Source: Prorocentrum cordatum
Lineage: Eukaryota > Sar > Dinophyceae > Prorocentrales > Prorocentraceae
Length of the DNA: 45,000 nt
Direction of reading: 5' to 3'
Assembly: GCA_963575745.1 (NCBI GenBank)
Contig: CAUYUJ010015286.1
Span: 9,790-54,789 of the forward strand
Each line of letters begins with the position of its first letter. The stretch's first letter is position 1. Shown here in pieces: positions 10,490-20,010 of this stretch. The notes beneath the pieces are model-generated. The model worked only from the letters and a program-made list of their open reading frames with translations, did no database searches and had not been told where the DNA came from. Made by a program: the position numbers and the translations under genes.

Positions 10490-11090
10490 CTCCTCATGAG
10501 GGGGGTGGAGGGGCAGGGGGGGGTTAGGGAGAGAGCTGGGTGGAGGGGGGAGGGGAGGGCGGCAGAGGGGCGTCCCCATCCTCCTCCTCCTCCTCCTCCT
10601 CCTCCTCCTCCTCCTCCTCCTCCTCCTCCTGAGGGGAGTGGAGGGGCAGGGAGGGAGGAGAGCTGGGTGGAGGAGGGGAGGGCGGCAGAGGGGGGGGGAG
10701 AGCGGAGGAGGGCCGAGGAGAGGGGGAGGAGGGGAGGAGGAGGAGGAGGAAGGATAGAGGAGGAGGAGGAGGGAGGAGGAGGAGGAGGAGGAGGAGGAGG
10801 AGGAGGAGGGGGAGGAGGGGGAGAGGAGGAGGAGGAGGCGGAGGAGGAGGAGGAGGAGGAGGAGGAGGAGGAGGAGGAGGAGGAGGGGGGAGGAGGAGGA
10901 GGAGGAGGAGGAGGAGGAGGGGGCGGTATAGGGACGGGAGGGGGGAGAAAGACGCAGCGAGGAGGACGAAAGGGGGTGATGCACAGGGAGGGACAGGGTG
11001 GGATGCGCAGGTGCGAAGGAAGTGAAGGAAAAAGGATGAGGAGGGCGAAAAACATGAGGAGGAAACTGGGATAAGTTCCACGGGCGCACT
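10490..11090. repeat. (CTC)n then long (GGA)n arrays, opposite strand bias
   Basis: A CTC array (10579-10630) is followed by GGA arrays (about 10730-10920). A GGGGAGGGCGGCAGAGGGG-type segment occurs both before (10550-10572) and after (10675-10695) the CTC array, so the CTC block sits inside a direct repeat. Frames here are poly-Pro, Ser, Leu, Gly or Glu translations. Confidence 0.95.
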
Positions 11091-11094
11091 ATTA

Positions 11095-12285
11095 GGTCAG
11101 GAGTAGGCCGCCATGGCTGGAATCCGTAAGGGAGCTGGGCCCGTTGAGTGGAGGGCATCCAGTCAGGAGGGGTGGGAGGAAGACGTGGAGGAAGAGGGGA
11201 AGGAGGAGGGGAGGAGTGGGGAAGAGACTACGCGGAGGGAAGGAGGAGGGGAGGCTGGGGATGACGACGAGGATGGGGATGAGAGGGAGGATAACGACGA
11301 TGATAGCAGAGACGCGGGAGAAGGACAGCAACGAGGGGGAAGCCAATGAAGATGAGGCGGATGAGACGAAGGAGGCTGTGGGAATGGAGGAGCAGCGTCG
11401 AAGAGATGTATGGAGATGGGAAGGGAGGATAATAAGTGGACGAGGATAAGGAAAACGAGCGAGAAGAAAAGGAGGAGGAGAACGAAACCGAGGGTAGGAG
11501 GCCCAGGAGGACGAGGAGGTCGAGAGCTAGGATCAGGGTCAGGAGGACGAGGAGAAGGACGAGGAGAAGGACGAGGACCAGGGGATGGTGGAGGAGACGA
11601 TGGGAGGCGGAGACGGACGAGGAGGGGGAGGGGGAGGACGAGGACGACGACTGTGCGACACGACGCGACGGCGACGAGGGAGCGGACGAGGCTGGGCCGG
11701 CGGAAGCCCCGCGCCGGCGCGCAGCGATGAGGAGCCGGGGCGGCAGCCCACACACCTCGGAGTGGGCGCCCGAGGGCGACGACGACGCCGACGCTGACGT
11801 GGGCGACGGCGACCACGGCAACGAGGGCAACGGCGTCGTCGGCGGCGGCAGCGCTGGTGGCCTGGCGACGAGGCTGGAGAAACCCAAAGCGGCATGCACA
11901 CAATTTCTCGGAGGTCCACGTGGATCTCTTGGGTCGGCGTTGGACCCCCCTCCCTGGCGCGCCTCCAGCGCTAGGGGCGGCGCCAGAGGCGCAGCCAGGG
12001 GGGCCCAGCGCCGATTCAAGAAATATCCCTGCGGACCTTGTATATGCAGCTTTCGTTCTTGGAGACGAGGCGGCCGTGGGGATGTTCGAGGCGATGTCGA
12101 CGAGGGCGGCGACGACGACGACGACGACGAGGACGAGAACGGAAGCGACGGCGTCGTGCAGGAAGCTTTCGGGCATCTCTTGATGGTCTGGACGCCACGG
12201 CTAGACACGGACAGAAGAGTTAGCCACAGGTGGGCCAAGGGATGGGTCCAGGGGGCGATTTCGAGTGGGGTCCTCACCCGCCTCC
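11095..12285. repeat. degenerate purine/GACGAGG block with a unique island
   Basis: About 11150-11690 is rich in GGAGGA and ACGAGGAC units, and CGACGACG runs recur at 11775-11860 and 12105-12135. Between them lies a unique island. A plus frame at 11857-12183 contains NIPADLVYAAFVLGDEAAVGM, which is coding-like but cannot be assigned. The 337- and 455-codon minus frames are repeat translations. Confidence 0.6.
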
Positions 12286-12545
12286 GCTCCTCCTCCTCCT
12301 CCTCCTCCTCCTCCTCCTCCTCCTTGTCCTCCTCCTCCTTGTCCTCCTCCTCCTCCTCCTCCTCCTGCTCCTCCTCCTCGTCCTCCTCCTCCTCCTCCTC
12401 ATCATCATCATCACCATCACCATCACCATCATCACCATCATCTTGCTCCTGCTCCTGCTCCCTCTTCCTCCTCTTCGCCCTCCTCCTCCTCCTCGTCTTC
12501 CTCCTCATCATCATCATCATCATCATCATCATCAGTATCCTCCCT
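12286..12545. repeat. (CTC)n grading into (ATC)n
   Basis: CTC units occupy 12288-12400. They are followed by ATC/CAC units (12400-12445), CTC again, and ATC units to about 12535. Confidence 0.95.
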
Positions 12546-12645
12546 TCTTCCTTATAAGCAATTCCTCCCCGTCGCACCCCTCGGCGTGTCGGCAACGCGG
12601 GCTGGGCATTTCGCCTGAGACGTCGTCACCACGTTTGATCCTGAA

Positions 12646-13015
12646 GGGTGGAATTGCAGCAAGTTCAAGGATTGAGGGCGGGTCGTTTTCAAAATGCGCC
12701 GCGCACATTCGCTGCACAAGATTCGAGCAGCTCCAGAGGCGGAAGGCAGGTGGTTTTCAAACTGTGGTTCACGCCCCAGCGCCGAACACGTGTGTCTTAC
12801 AAGCTTGCAGCAGCCTCATGCATGGATGACCGCTTTGTGCTTAAATGTGGCTCTCGCACTAGCGCCGCGCACACTCGCCATAAACACATCACAACACCTG
12901 AAATATTGGAAGGCAGCTCCTCATAAAACATGCGGTTCTTGTCCCAGGGCCGCGCACATTCGCCTTGACAGCTCGCCCGAGTTTCAAGGCTTCGTCGGGC
13001 TGAAGTCCTAGGAGC
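12646..13015 (+). repeat. 83-bp repeat family, array 1 (about 4 units)
   Basis: Each unit carries a core like TTTTCAAAATGTGGCTC.., then AGCGCCGCGCACA.TCGCC, then an AAGCTT..AACA-type stretch. Units are degenerate and about 80 bp long. The same core recurs at 14590-15045 and, reverse-complemented, in six units at 40776-41225. Confidence 0.75.
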
Positions 13016-13017
13016 TG

Positions 13018-13195
13018 CGTTCTGGCACGCTTGAATATCGGAGGGACGCAACAATCGCGTTGATCCGTCGTGTGTCCCAAGACTTATGTGTTGGCACGAT
13101 TTCGGACGTCAGGACGGAGCAGTCAAGTTGACCCGCGGTATTGAAACCCCAGAAATGGTGCTTTCGCACGATTGCGGATTCTCAAACACTTGTCC
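13018..13195 (+). repeat. degenerate tandem repeat of about 70 bp, 3 units
   Basis: The motif TTGGCACGATTTCGGA and its variants recur with anchors at 13024, 13093 and 13165. The downstream parts of the units share CAAGTTGACCCG-like words. It directly follows the 83-bp array and is a separate sequence. Confidence 0.6.
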
Positions 13196-13560
13196 TATAA
13201 TGGGCCGCTCCCCGCACTAAGCATAACTTGTGGTCGTGGCCTATGACGAGGGAACTTGGAGGGAGGGATTCTTGCAACATCGTTGATGCGTCTTGGGTCT
13301 ACAGTGATCCTCCTCATGATTTGTGGAACGTACGGGAGTAACTGTATGGAATACGAATAGACACGAAGCACAAGTAGGGGGACCCGTGCTATAAGAGAGC
13401 ACGTTCTCTTTCCTTTTACGGGGGCCAGGGCGCGCCCGTCGCCTGCGCGCCAGATGACTCAAGGGCCCTCGTGAGCCACAGCGGCGGCACACAGGGGAGT
13501 TGGGACAGAGGCGAAGGAGGAGGAGAGGCTGCAATACGCATAACAACCACATTATTATCC
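13195..13560. other. unique stretch, nothing recognised
   Basis: Moderate-GC sequence without repeat copies in the window. It holds only the tail of a minus frame that crosses the neighbouring CTC array. Confidence 0.4.
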
Positions 13561-13566
13561 TGTGCC

Positions 13567-13672
13567 TGCTCCTCCTCCTCCTCCTCCTCCTCCTCCTTCT
13601 CCGCCCCACCTCCTCCTCCTCCTCCTCCTCCTCCTCCTCCTCCTCCTCCTCCTCCTCCTCCTCCTCCTCCTC
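13567..13672. repeat. (CTC)n microsatellite, about 105 bp
   Basis: Two CTC blocks (13569-13597 and 13611-13672) are split by TTCTCCGCCCCAC. Confidence 0.97.
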
Positions 13673-13689
13673 TGCTTGCTCGGCATCCG

Positions 13690-13885
13690 CGCGCGCAGCA
13701 CCACTGCGGGGTGGAGAGAGGGCGCGGCCACGGCGCGCGCCCAGAGAACCTGGCAAGGCAAGGGATGCGGCCTCGATGGGGATGGGGCATACCCCAGAGA
13801 CGGCCTCAACCGCCCACGGGGAACCACGCAGGTCCAGAAGGCGCCCGAAGAACTCGAGTTCATCCTCCTCCGGCTCCTGCCTCCT
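13690..13885 (-). CDS. possible exon, unrecognised
   Basis: The minus frame contains LEFFGRLLDLRGSPWAVEAV followed by an Ala/Arg-rich stretch, ending against the CTC array (poly-Glu in this frame). Composition is more protein-like than the flanking arrays. The other two minus frames are also open, so frame choice is uncertain. It lies downstream, on the same strand, of the GHSLGG exon at 14230-14410 and could belong to the same gene, but no splice junction was established. Confidence 0.22.
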
Positions 13886-14225
13886 CTTCCTCCCCCTCCT
13901 GCTTATCCTCCTTCTCCTCCTCATCATCATAATCTGCGCTCCTTACCCCCAATGTATCCTCCTCCGTACTCCTTCTCCTCCTCCTCCCTCCTCCTTCTCA
14001 TCCTCCTCTCCTCCTCCTCCCCCCTTCCTCCTCCTCCTCCTCCCCCTCTTTGCTCCTCCTCTCCTTTTCTCTTCCTCCTCACCCTCATGATTTTGCTGAT
14101 CACTCCTCATCTTACTCCTCATCCTCCTCCCCCCTTCCCTCCATCTCCTCATGGCCGCGCATACGTTTATCTCCATACCCCTCCCTCCTTCCACCCCCCA
14201 CCCCCCTTCCCCCCCCTCCTCCCCC
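13870..14225. repeat. degenerate CTC/CCT pyrimidine block
   Basis: CTCCTCC words with TTAT, CATCAT and TGTATCC interruptions. On the minus strand it is purine-rich sequence between two candidate exons. Confidence 0.85.
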
Positions 14226-14229
14226 CACG

Positions 14230-14410
14230 CGTGACTCCGAGGCGCGCCCGGGCGCGCCGTTCCGCCCTCCTCGTCCGCGAGCTCGGCCAGCGCCCACCGG
14301 ATGTAGAGCCCGCCCAGCGAATGGCCCCAGAAGCTCACCGACTCGGCCGCTGGGCGACCGTGCGCGCCCATGGACTGCACGCAGCTGCGCACCTCCAGCG
14401 GAGCGGCGCC
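14230..14410 (-). CDS. partial exon of a putative serine hydrolase (lipase/esterase, DUF676-like)
   Basis: On the minus strand the frame opens right after a TAG (14411-14413), which also provides an AG|G that could be a splice acceptor. It reads APLEVRSC..., then SVSFWGHSLGGLYIRWALAE. GHSLGG (14310-14327) is the GXSXG nucleophile elbow of alpha/beta hydrolases. The pattern hydrophobic-x-GHSLGG-hydrophobic-x-R-x-A-hydrophobic is typical of DUF676/FAM135-type lipases, where the Ser is the nucleophile. The catalytic Asp and His would lie in later exons and are not seen. The frame then runs into Gly/Glu low-complexity sequence, so the 3' exon edge is a guess. Both flanks are pyrimidine-rich on the plus strand, as introns would be. 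Substrate and membrane association are unknown. Confidence 0.55.
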
Positions 14411-14589
14411 CTAGGCGTCGCGTCGCCGCCGTCCCCCTCTGCTTCCTCCGTCTCCCCCTCCGTCTCTTCCTCTCCATCGTTTTCCTCTGTGTCCCCTGTC
14501 GTCTCCTCTTCCCCCTATCCCTGTTCCTTAGCAAACTCCTCAGTGTCGCGCGTTTCGCTTGAGACCTCCACGCGCCTTACCACCCCGAA

Positions 14590-15045
14590 ACTTCATATTT
14601 CCAACAAATTCATGGCTGAAGAGCTGGTCGTTTTCAAAATGTGGCTCTGGCCGCCTGAGCGCCGCGCACACGCGACTTCAACGATTCCAGTAATTACCCG
14701 GATGCAGGGCCAATGGCCTTGAGCATGCATGTAGCGATCGCTGCAACGCCGCGCACATTCTTGTCGAAAGCTTCCAACAATCACGCGGATGGAGTGCTGG
14801 CCATGTTCAACATGTGCACGTCGTTAATTTCTAAGCGTGCTCATTTCTAATTGTGCTCGTTTCTAATTGTTCCTGGCCCCCGAGTGGCCAGGAAGAGGCC
14901 CAGGATAGAACAATTTGAAATGAAAGGATCTTGCCCAACAAAAAATCAAACAAAACTTTCGAATCAATAAAAATGAACCATGTGTGGCTATGTTCCCAGC
15001 GCCGCGCACACGCTCCTTGAACATGCCGAGCGGAACGACTGCAAC
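14590..15045 (+). repeat. 83-bp repeat family, array 2 (degenerate)
   Basis: GTTTTCAAAATGTGGCTCTG followed by GAGCGCCGCGCACACGCGAC (from about 14630) matches array 1. Further units are recognisable at AACGCCGCGCACATTC (about 14748) and CAGCGCCGCGCACACG (about 14998). A lower-GC unique segment (14815-14975) sits between the units. Confidence 0.65.
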
Positions 15046-15715
15046 ACGACCAGAACGACTGCAGACTGCAACAAGTGCAGTCAACCCGTATAGCAAGGAT
15101 GCGCGAGAAGGATGCAACGGCCTCGGGAACCCATTTCGAAGCTTCCCGACCAGGGCGCGGCCCACGGAAATGGCCGAGGATAGACCGAGGAGGCAGGGGT
15201 GCAAGGGTGCCCTTGGGAAGGCTGCCCATCCTTACTATGCGGGTTGGCTGTGGGCGCTTCCGAGACGTTTTTTCACCTCCCGGGTAGGGAATCGAACTCT
15301 ATACACCGACGCTTTTTCCGGCCCTGCATTGAAATTTGCACCGGAGAGCGGAGCCTGGTGTATACGGGACCCTGGTGTATACCTGTTCCGTTGCTTCCCC
15401 GGGGCATCGAGGAAAAAAGTATACACCACACCACCCCAGCGTCGTCCCCGGCCCTCAAAAAATCCTGGGGTTGGAAAACCGCCCGCCACTGGTAATGTGT
15501 ACGTTCCAGTTTCCGACTGGGGGCACGCCGCCTACCTCCGCCGCCTCAACGCCGAGCTTCTGCCGGCGGAGGCCGCCTCGTCTCACCTCCGCTGACCTTC
15601 CGCCGCCTGCCGCGGCGGACGACGAGGACAGCTCCTGGTGCAGGGCCCGGCTGGAACAAGTAACGCTTACTTTTCTAAAGGGGCTCGGTCCTTCCTTTGG
15701 TTTGCATGCGTTCCG
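15045..15715. other. unique stretch with repeated GTATAC words, no firm gene
   Basis: GGTGTATAC or its complement GTATACACC occurs at about 15357, 15375 and 15418, with a CTATACACC variant near 15307. Plus frames (segment DWGHAAYLRRLNAELLPAE near 15520-15580) and minus frames (segment YTPGSRIHQAPLSGANF) both look moderately protein-like, so no strand could be chosen. Confidence 0.35.
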
Positions 15716-16030
15716 CTACCTTTCTGGCGGCGAGCCCTCCTGGTGTTTCTTCGGAGTTCCTGGACTTGCTTGGAACAAAGAGGGGCTTCGTTCCATATTT
15801 ATCGTTCCGTAGGCCAGGCCGAATACTGTATCCTCGAAGGCGAAGCCGTTTTTGGAGCACCCCATCAACTTGTGCATTAGCTGCACGGCTAGGAGGGCGG
15901 CGCCCAATCTCCTACGGGCGCGGAAGAGTTCCTTTCTCCAAGCGTGGCTGTCGCTGGGCTCCCCCCAGGATGTGCAAACCACCCGGTCCCAGTCCTCATC
16001 CGTCGAAGGATGGAAGGCGCTGTCCTTCAA
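15716..16030 (-). CDS. exon-like open frame, unrecognised, abutting a TIR element
   Basis: A minus frame of about 104 codons with balanced, non-repetitive composition. Segments include FHPSTDEDWDRVVCTSWGEP, an amphipathic stretch LGAALLAVQLMHKLMGCS, and NGFAFEDTVFGLAYGTIN. It ends at a stop at 15716. Its 5' end runs straight into the CAAAAC target duplication of the element at 16034-16191, so the element may have split the gene or may lie in an intron. Beyond the element is a CTC array. No family is recognised and the true start is unknown. Confidence 0.35.
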   Translation of the reverse strand: MKDSAFHPSTDEDWDRVVCTSWGEPSDSHAWRKELFRARRRLGAALLAVQLMHKLMGCSKNGFAFEDTVFGLAYGTINMERSPSLFQASPGTPKKHQEGSPPER

Positions 16031-16033
16031 AAC

Positions 16034-16191
16034 TGCGGTGGCAACTCATGGGAGACGCTCGTCGACGCGGAATCGACGCTGGCCGACGCCAAATCGACGC
16101 TGATCGACGCGAGTCGGACGCTAATCGACGCGAGTCGACGCTAAAGACGGAATTGAGAAGGCATTTTAGGCTCCTATGATTTGCTACCGAA
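16034..16191. mobile_element. 158-bp TIR element with internal GTCGA minisatellite, copy 1
   Basis: Left end TGCGGTGGCAACTCATGGGA (16034-16053) and the reverse complement of the right end, TTCGGTAGCAAATCATAGGA (16172-16191), match at 16 of 20 positions. The perfect 6-bp direct repeat CAAAAC flanks it (16028-16033 and 16192-16197). Between the TIRs is a degenerate tandem array of (A/C)TCGACGC(T/G) units. A second copy in opposite orientation lies at 32031-32253. No transposase is encoded. Confidence 0.85.
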
Positions 16192-16198
16192 CAAAACA

Positions 16199-16284
16199 GA
16201 CCCCTCCTCCCTCCTCCTCCTCCTCCTCCTCCTCCTCCTCCTCCTCCTCCTCCTCCTCCTCCTCCTCCTCCTCCTCCTCCTCCC
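16199..16284. repeat. (CTC)n microsatellite
   Basis: Near-perfect CTC array directly beside the TIR element. Confidence 0.97.
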
Positions 16285-16582
16285 CCGCTTGCAGTTTTAT
16301 CCCGCATCCAGGCATGCGAGACTGCTCTGCGCACCGCTCATCCAGGCAGGGCGACTGCGGCCTCCTCGGTCCTGCCCGCTGGCTCGCAGAGAAGACATCC
16401 TCCCACTCCCTCTCCCAGCGCGCACGCGCTGCACTCGCTGGTTGAGCTCACTAGCCGGCAGTCTCTGCCCTGCACGCCTTCGCCTAAAAGCCGACGGAGC
16501 GGCCGGCGCCGCGCCGAGCCCTGCCCCCCTCTGCACCACCACACCAGACGGGCAACCGCGCGGCTCGTGGCCACGACTCGGG
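16285..16582. other. unique stretch, nothing recognised
   Basis: GC-rich, with overlapping frames on both strands and no motif. Confidence 0.4.
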
Positions 16583-16790
16583 GGCTCCAAGCCTCCTAGA
16601 TGGGGTCGGAGTTGGTGGAGTCGGAGGATCGCGCCGCATCGCCGATGCATCGGCGATGCGGCTCGACGTGGCGTCCGAGTTTCTCCACGCTGGTATCGCC
16701 GATGCACCGCCGACGTCAGCAATGCATCTACGATGTGGCGCGACCCTCCGACCCCATCTACTCCGACCTCATCTGGGAGGTCTCCAGGGG
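16583..16790. repeat. foldback (hairpin) element with a 30-bp perfect palindrome
   Basis: The left arm (about 16583-16632, containing AGATGGGGTCGGAGTTGGTG) matches the reverse complement of the right arm (about 16715-16790) with few mismatches. In the left half lies a perfect 30-bp palindrome (16633-16662) centred on CGATGCATCG. The element is directly followed by the CATGGC module (16830-16937), the same arrangement as at 30935-31256. Confidence 0.75.
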
Positions 16791-16829
16791 CGGCCTAGAC
16801 GGGGGTGATGAAAAGGGGGGGGGCGGATA

Positions 16830-16937
16830 TCATGGCCAGGGCCACGTCATCTCCCCAGATCTCATGGCGCCCCCTCTTGTCTCTGTGCATCCCCTGGACC
16901 CCCCTTGGGCCGCGCACATGCCTCGGGCCATTGATGG
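16830..16937 (+). repeat. CATGGC module, copy 1
   Basis: The sequence CATGGCCAGGGCCACGTCAT ... CTCATGGCGCCCCCTCTTG ... TGGGCCGCGCACATGCC ... GGCCATTGATGG aligns in order with 31151-31256. Each copy sits immediately downstream of a foldback. Confidence 0.7.
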
Positions 16938-16982
16938 GCCCGTTTTCCACCACCACCACCATACGTTGGAGGGGGGAAGGAG

Positions 16983-17065
16983 GTGGAGGGTGAGGAGGAG
17001 GAGGAGGAGGAGGAGGAGGAGGAGGAGGAGGAGGAGGAGGAGGAGGAGGAGGAGGAGGACCCCCT
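16983..17065. repeat. (GGA)n microsatellite
   Basis: AGG/GGA units, near perfect from 16993 to 17060. A CCACCACCACCACC run (about 16948-16960) lies just upstream. Confidence 0.97.
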
Positions 17066-17980
17066 CCCTCCCTGCTCATGGTGGTGGCGGTGGAAAACAA
17101 GCCCACCAGCCATGATTTGCCTACCCCCCTCCTGGACGCTCCCTGACGTGGCGGGTGGTCGCGGGCACGCGCGGCCTGCGCAGCGCACGCCGCAGCAGGC
17201 CACCTCCGACCCTGCAAAGGCCCCCCTGGACGGGGCGCGGCGCGGGGCTTCGCCGCCGCCGGGCCCCGCACGGCGGCGCAGAGAGCTGGCATCGCACCGA
17301 CAGGCCGATCGCAGCAGCCGCGCGGCGTGCAGCAGTCGCGCGCGGGGGGGAGCCAGGGGCCACTGGACCTGGATTCGGCGCTCTCCTCCTCCTCCTCCTC
17401 CTCCTCCTCCTCCTCCTCCTCCTCCTCGATGCCAGGCCAGGCTGGAGAGCCGCCAGCGCCCATTTTCGCGCCCGTGCCTCGCCTCTCGCGGGGGCGAGGG
17501 GGGGGGGCTTCGGGCTGCTGCAGCTGCGAGAGCCGGTGGGAGAGAGTCTGGATGCTTTCGATTCGCGCGAATCCGCGCGGTCATCGTCTTCCGTTCTTGA
17601 ACCCTGGCCAGACCCAAAAGTCAAGGGAGGAAAAACCACCCAGACCGGACAATTGGCGTTTACTAAACTGCCCTGACCGTTTACTAAACAGCCCTGCCCT
17701 GTTCGATTCCTTCTTCGGGCGCGTTTACTAAACGACTTCGCGTGTCGGGGTGGTTCTTGTGGGGGTGGATGTTTTGACTTCTAAAATGGGGGGGGGTTCC
17801 CCATGGTCTTAGAGGGAGAGCCCCAACCAGGCCCAATCGCTCCCTCGTGGTCCAGCTCGGGGTACCCTGCCTCAGACAATGCAGCCGAGCGAGGACGCGT
17901 CAGCACACTTTGCGAGCCTACAGATCGGAGCCGAAGGTGCCGTCGAAGCTGGTCCTGCTACGGGTGCGACCAGCCACTTG
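17065..17980. other. unique GC-rich stretch with a CTC array and triple GTTTACTAAAC
   Basis: A CTC array lies at 17383-17428. The 11-mer GTTTACTAAAC occurs three times (17658-17668, 17679-17689, 17723-17733). No frame is recognised. Long frames on both strands reflect high GC. Confidence 0.5.
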
Positions 17981-18255
17981 CAGGAGGAGGAGGAGGAGGA
18001 GGAGGAGGAGGAGGAGGAGGAGGAGGAGGAGGAGGAGGAGGAGGAGGAGGAGGAGAGGAGGAGGGGGAGGGGGAGGAGGAGGAGGAGGAGGAGGAGGAGG
18101 AGGAGGAGGCGGAGGAGGAGCAGGAGCAGGGCGGAGGAGGGAACGAGGAGGAAGAGGAGAGGAGGATGATGATGATGATGATGAGGAGGAGGAGGAGGGG
18201 AGGAAGGAGGAGGCCGAGGGGAGGAGGAGGAGGAGGAGGAGGTAGTAGGAGGAGG
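17980..18255. repeat. (GGA)n array, about 270 bp, with a GAT run
   Basis: Near-perfect AGG/GGA units from 17982, a (GAT)n run at 18166-18183, then GGA again to 18250. It is followed by pyrimidine-rich CCTCC sequence to 18440, so strand asymmetry flips at about 18260. Confidence 0.97.
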
Positions 18256-18439
18256 AGGAGGCAGTCCCTTCCACCCTCCTCATCCTCCCCCTTTCCACCG
18301 CTCCCTCCCCCTCCCAAGCCTCCCTGCCTCCCTCCCTCCATTCTCCCTCCTCCCTCTTCCCATCTCCCTCCTTCCTCCTCCGCCTCCTCCACCTCCTCCT
18401 GCTCCTCGTCCTCCACCTCCTTCCCTCCTGTCCCCTCTC

Positions 18440-18990
18440 CCCTTGAGCGCACCGTGTTTCAACAGGTGCTCGTTCATGTGTGTTAATTTGCCAATCGAGC
18501 GTTTTTTCGTTTGTTTTGTTTTTTGGTTGTTGAACATGCTGTTCTTGTTGCAGCGTTGCTCTCGTTTCAGGATCGGCGCCTTGCTCCCTTTGTTCAGAGT
18601 GGCGCTGCCGCCCCAGCGTGGGCCTGATTTCTGGATCGGAGTCCATCCTCGTCGTTTGTCGCCCCCCCTTCCCTCCGCCGTCTTCCTCTGGTCTTCCATT
18701 TCCCCCCCCTCCTCCTACTCCTGCTCGCACTGTTGCGGCTGTTCCTCCTCCTCCTCCTCCTCCTATTTCTCCTCCTCCCTCGCCTTCCTGCTCATCCTCC
18801 TGCTCATCCTCCTGATCTTCCGCCACCCCCTCCTCCTGCACCCCCTCTGGTGTACACAGCTCCCCTGTCTGCTCGCGCATAACGCGATGGTACCCGTCGT
18901 CGGATGTAGAAAAATCAGCTCAATGGAAAGTGATTGCTGGAAGGGGTACGTAGGATGTCAGATATGCCGCGAGCGCACCGGGCTCCCCCC
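18440..18990 (+). repeat. dispersed repeat family D, copy 2
   Basis: The left module (CAACAGGTGCTCGTTCATG; GATCGGCGCC at 18571-18580; CAGCGTGGGCC) and right module (GCGCATAACGCGATGG from about 18876; AGCTCAATGGAAAGTGATTG; TGTCAGATATGCCGCGAGCG) match copy 1 (2600-3180). The right part also matches copy 3 (36480-36640). The interior here is pyrimidine-rich. Confidence 0.65.
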
Positions 18991-19077
18991 CCCTCTCCCC
19001 TCCCCTGTCCCCCCTCCCTCCCTTCCTCCTGCCTTCCCCTCTTCCCTCGCTTGCCGTCCCTGCCCCGCCCTCCCTTG

Positions 19078-19290
19078 GAGCTCAAACGTGGAGGAGCCCA
19101 CACCGCGGGTCTGCGGACAGCGCCTCCGCAGAATGCGCGGTGCGAGGCGGCCGTGCGGGAGCTGGAGCCGCGGGTGGACCCCGTGCTGCGGGTCCCCATG
19201 GATGTGGGCTGGGCCCTGGAGCCAGCTGGAGGTGCGCTCTGTGTGCACGGCGGGTGCACCGTCGGACCGAGGTACAAGATCGAGGTCGGT
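19078..19290 (+). CDS. exon-like open frame, unrecognised
   Basis: The plus frame contains CEAAVRELEPRVDPVLRVPM, then DVGWALEPAGGALCVHGGCT and VGPRYKIEVG. It is the most protein-like part of a long GC-rich frame (18934-20238). A pyrimidine tract ending in AG (to about 19079) lies upstream and could be a splice acceptor, and GTCGGTGC at about 19284 could be a donor. Both are inference. No family is recognised. Confidence 0.3.
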
Positions 19291-19880
19291 GCTGGGAGGG
19301 TGCCCTGTGTGTTCTTCGTGCCTGTTGGACGTTCTCGTGCATCCTGGGGAGGGGGTACCCTTGGATGCCCTGTGTGTTTTGGCCGGCATGTTCTTGAAGG
19401 ATGCTCTTCTGGCCCAGGTCCGACTGTAGCCCTCGTGCGCGACGGGCGCGCGCCGCGGACCAGAGTCGCGCCGCTCTCAGGAGCCTCCTTGCCGGAAGTG
19501 CAAGGTCCTCTAGAGTGGCGGCCTGAGACGTCTGATGCACACAAGCGATTTTGGCTTCCTCACCGAGGCATGCATCTGCTCAGCTGGGGGCACCCCGTCA
19601 GCCCGGCGGCGCTTGCCTGGATGCAGCCCTCGTGCACGGGGGAGCCGCCTTCGCTGCCTGCCTGCCTGCCTGCACCGCGCGTGTGCGCCGGGCGGGCCAC
19701 CAGGGGCCGTCCCTGGGGGCGCCCCTTCGTGGAGCCCTACGCCGCCTCTGCTCTGGGCTGGCCCGCAGGGCGCCTCGGGGTGGAGGCGCACGCCGCGGGG
19801 CGCGCGCCTCTCGGGGAGGCGTCCACTACCACAGGCTCGAACCACAGGCTCGCCCCTTCCCCCCTCGCCCCTCCCTCCTC
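19290..19880. other. GC-rich stretch, no firm gene
   Basis: It continues the long open plus frame with Pro/Gly/Ala/Arg-rich, uncertain content. A TGCC run (about 19654-19672) is present. Confidence 0.35.
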
Positions 19881-19881
19881 C

Positions 19882-20010
19882 CATCCTCCTCCTCCTCCTC
19901 CTCCTCCTCCTCCTCCTCCTCCTCCTCCTCCTCCTCCTCCCCCTCCTCCTTCTCCTTCTCCTCCTCCTTCTCCTCCTCCTCCTCCTCCTCCACCTCCTCC
20001 TCCTCCTCCC
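19882..20010. repeat. (CTC)n microsatellite
   Basis: CTC/TCC units with TTCTCC interruptions. Confidence 0.97.

Noticed and set aside
11163-12595. 337- and 455-codon minus frames
   Set aside because: They are mostly poly-Val, Arg or Glu translations of GAC and CTC arrays. Only short islands look coding-like.
15236-15310. Reverse-strand GTTCGATTC with a partial T-arm, tRNA- or SINE-like
   Set aside because: The T stem pairs at only four of five positions, no acceptor complement lies at tRNA distance, and no A box was found.
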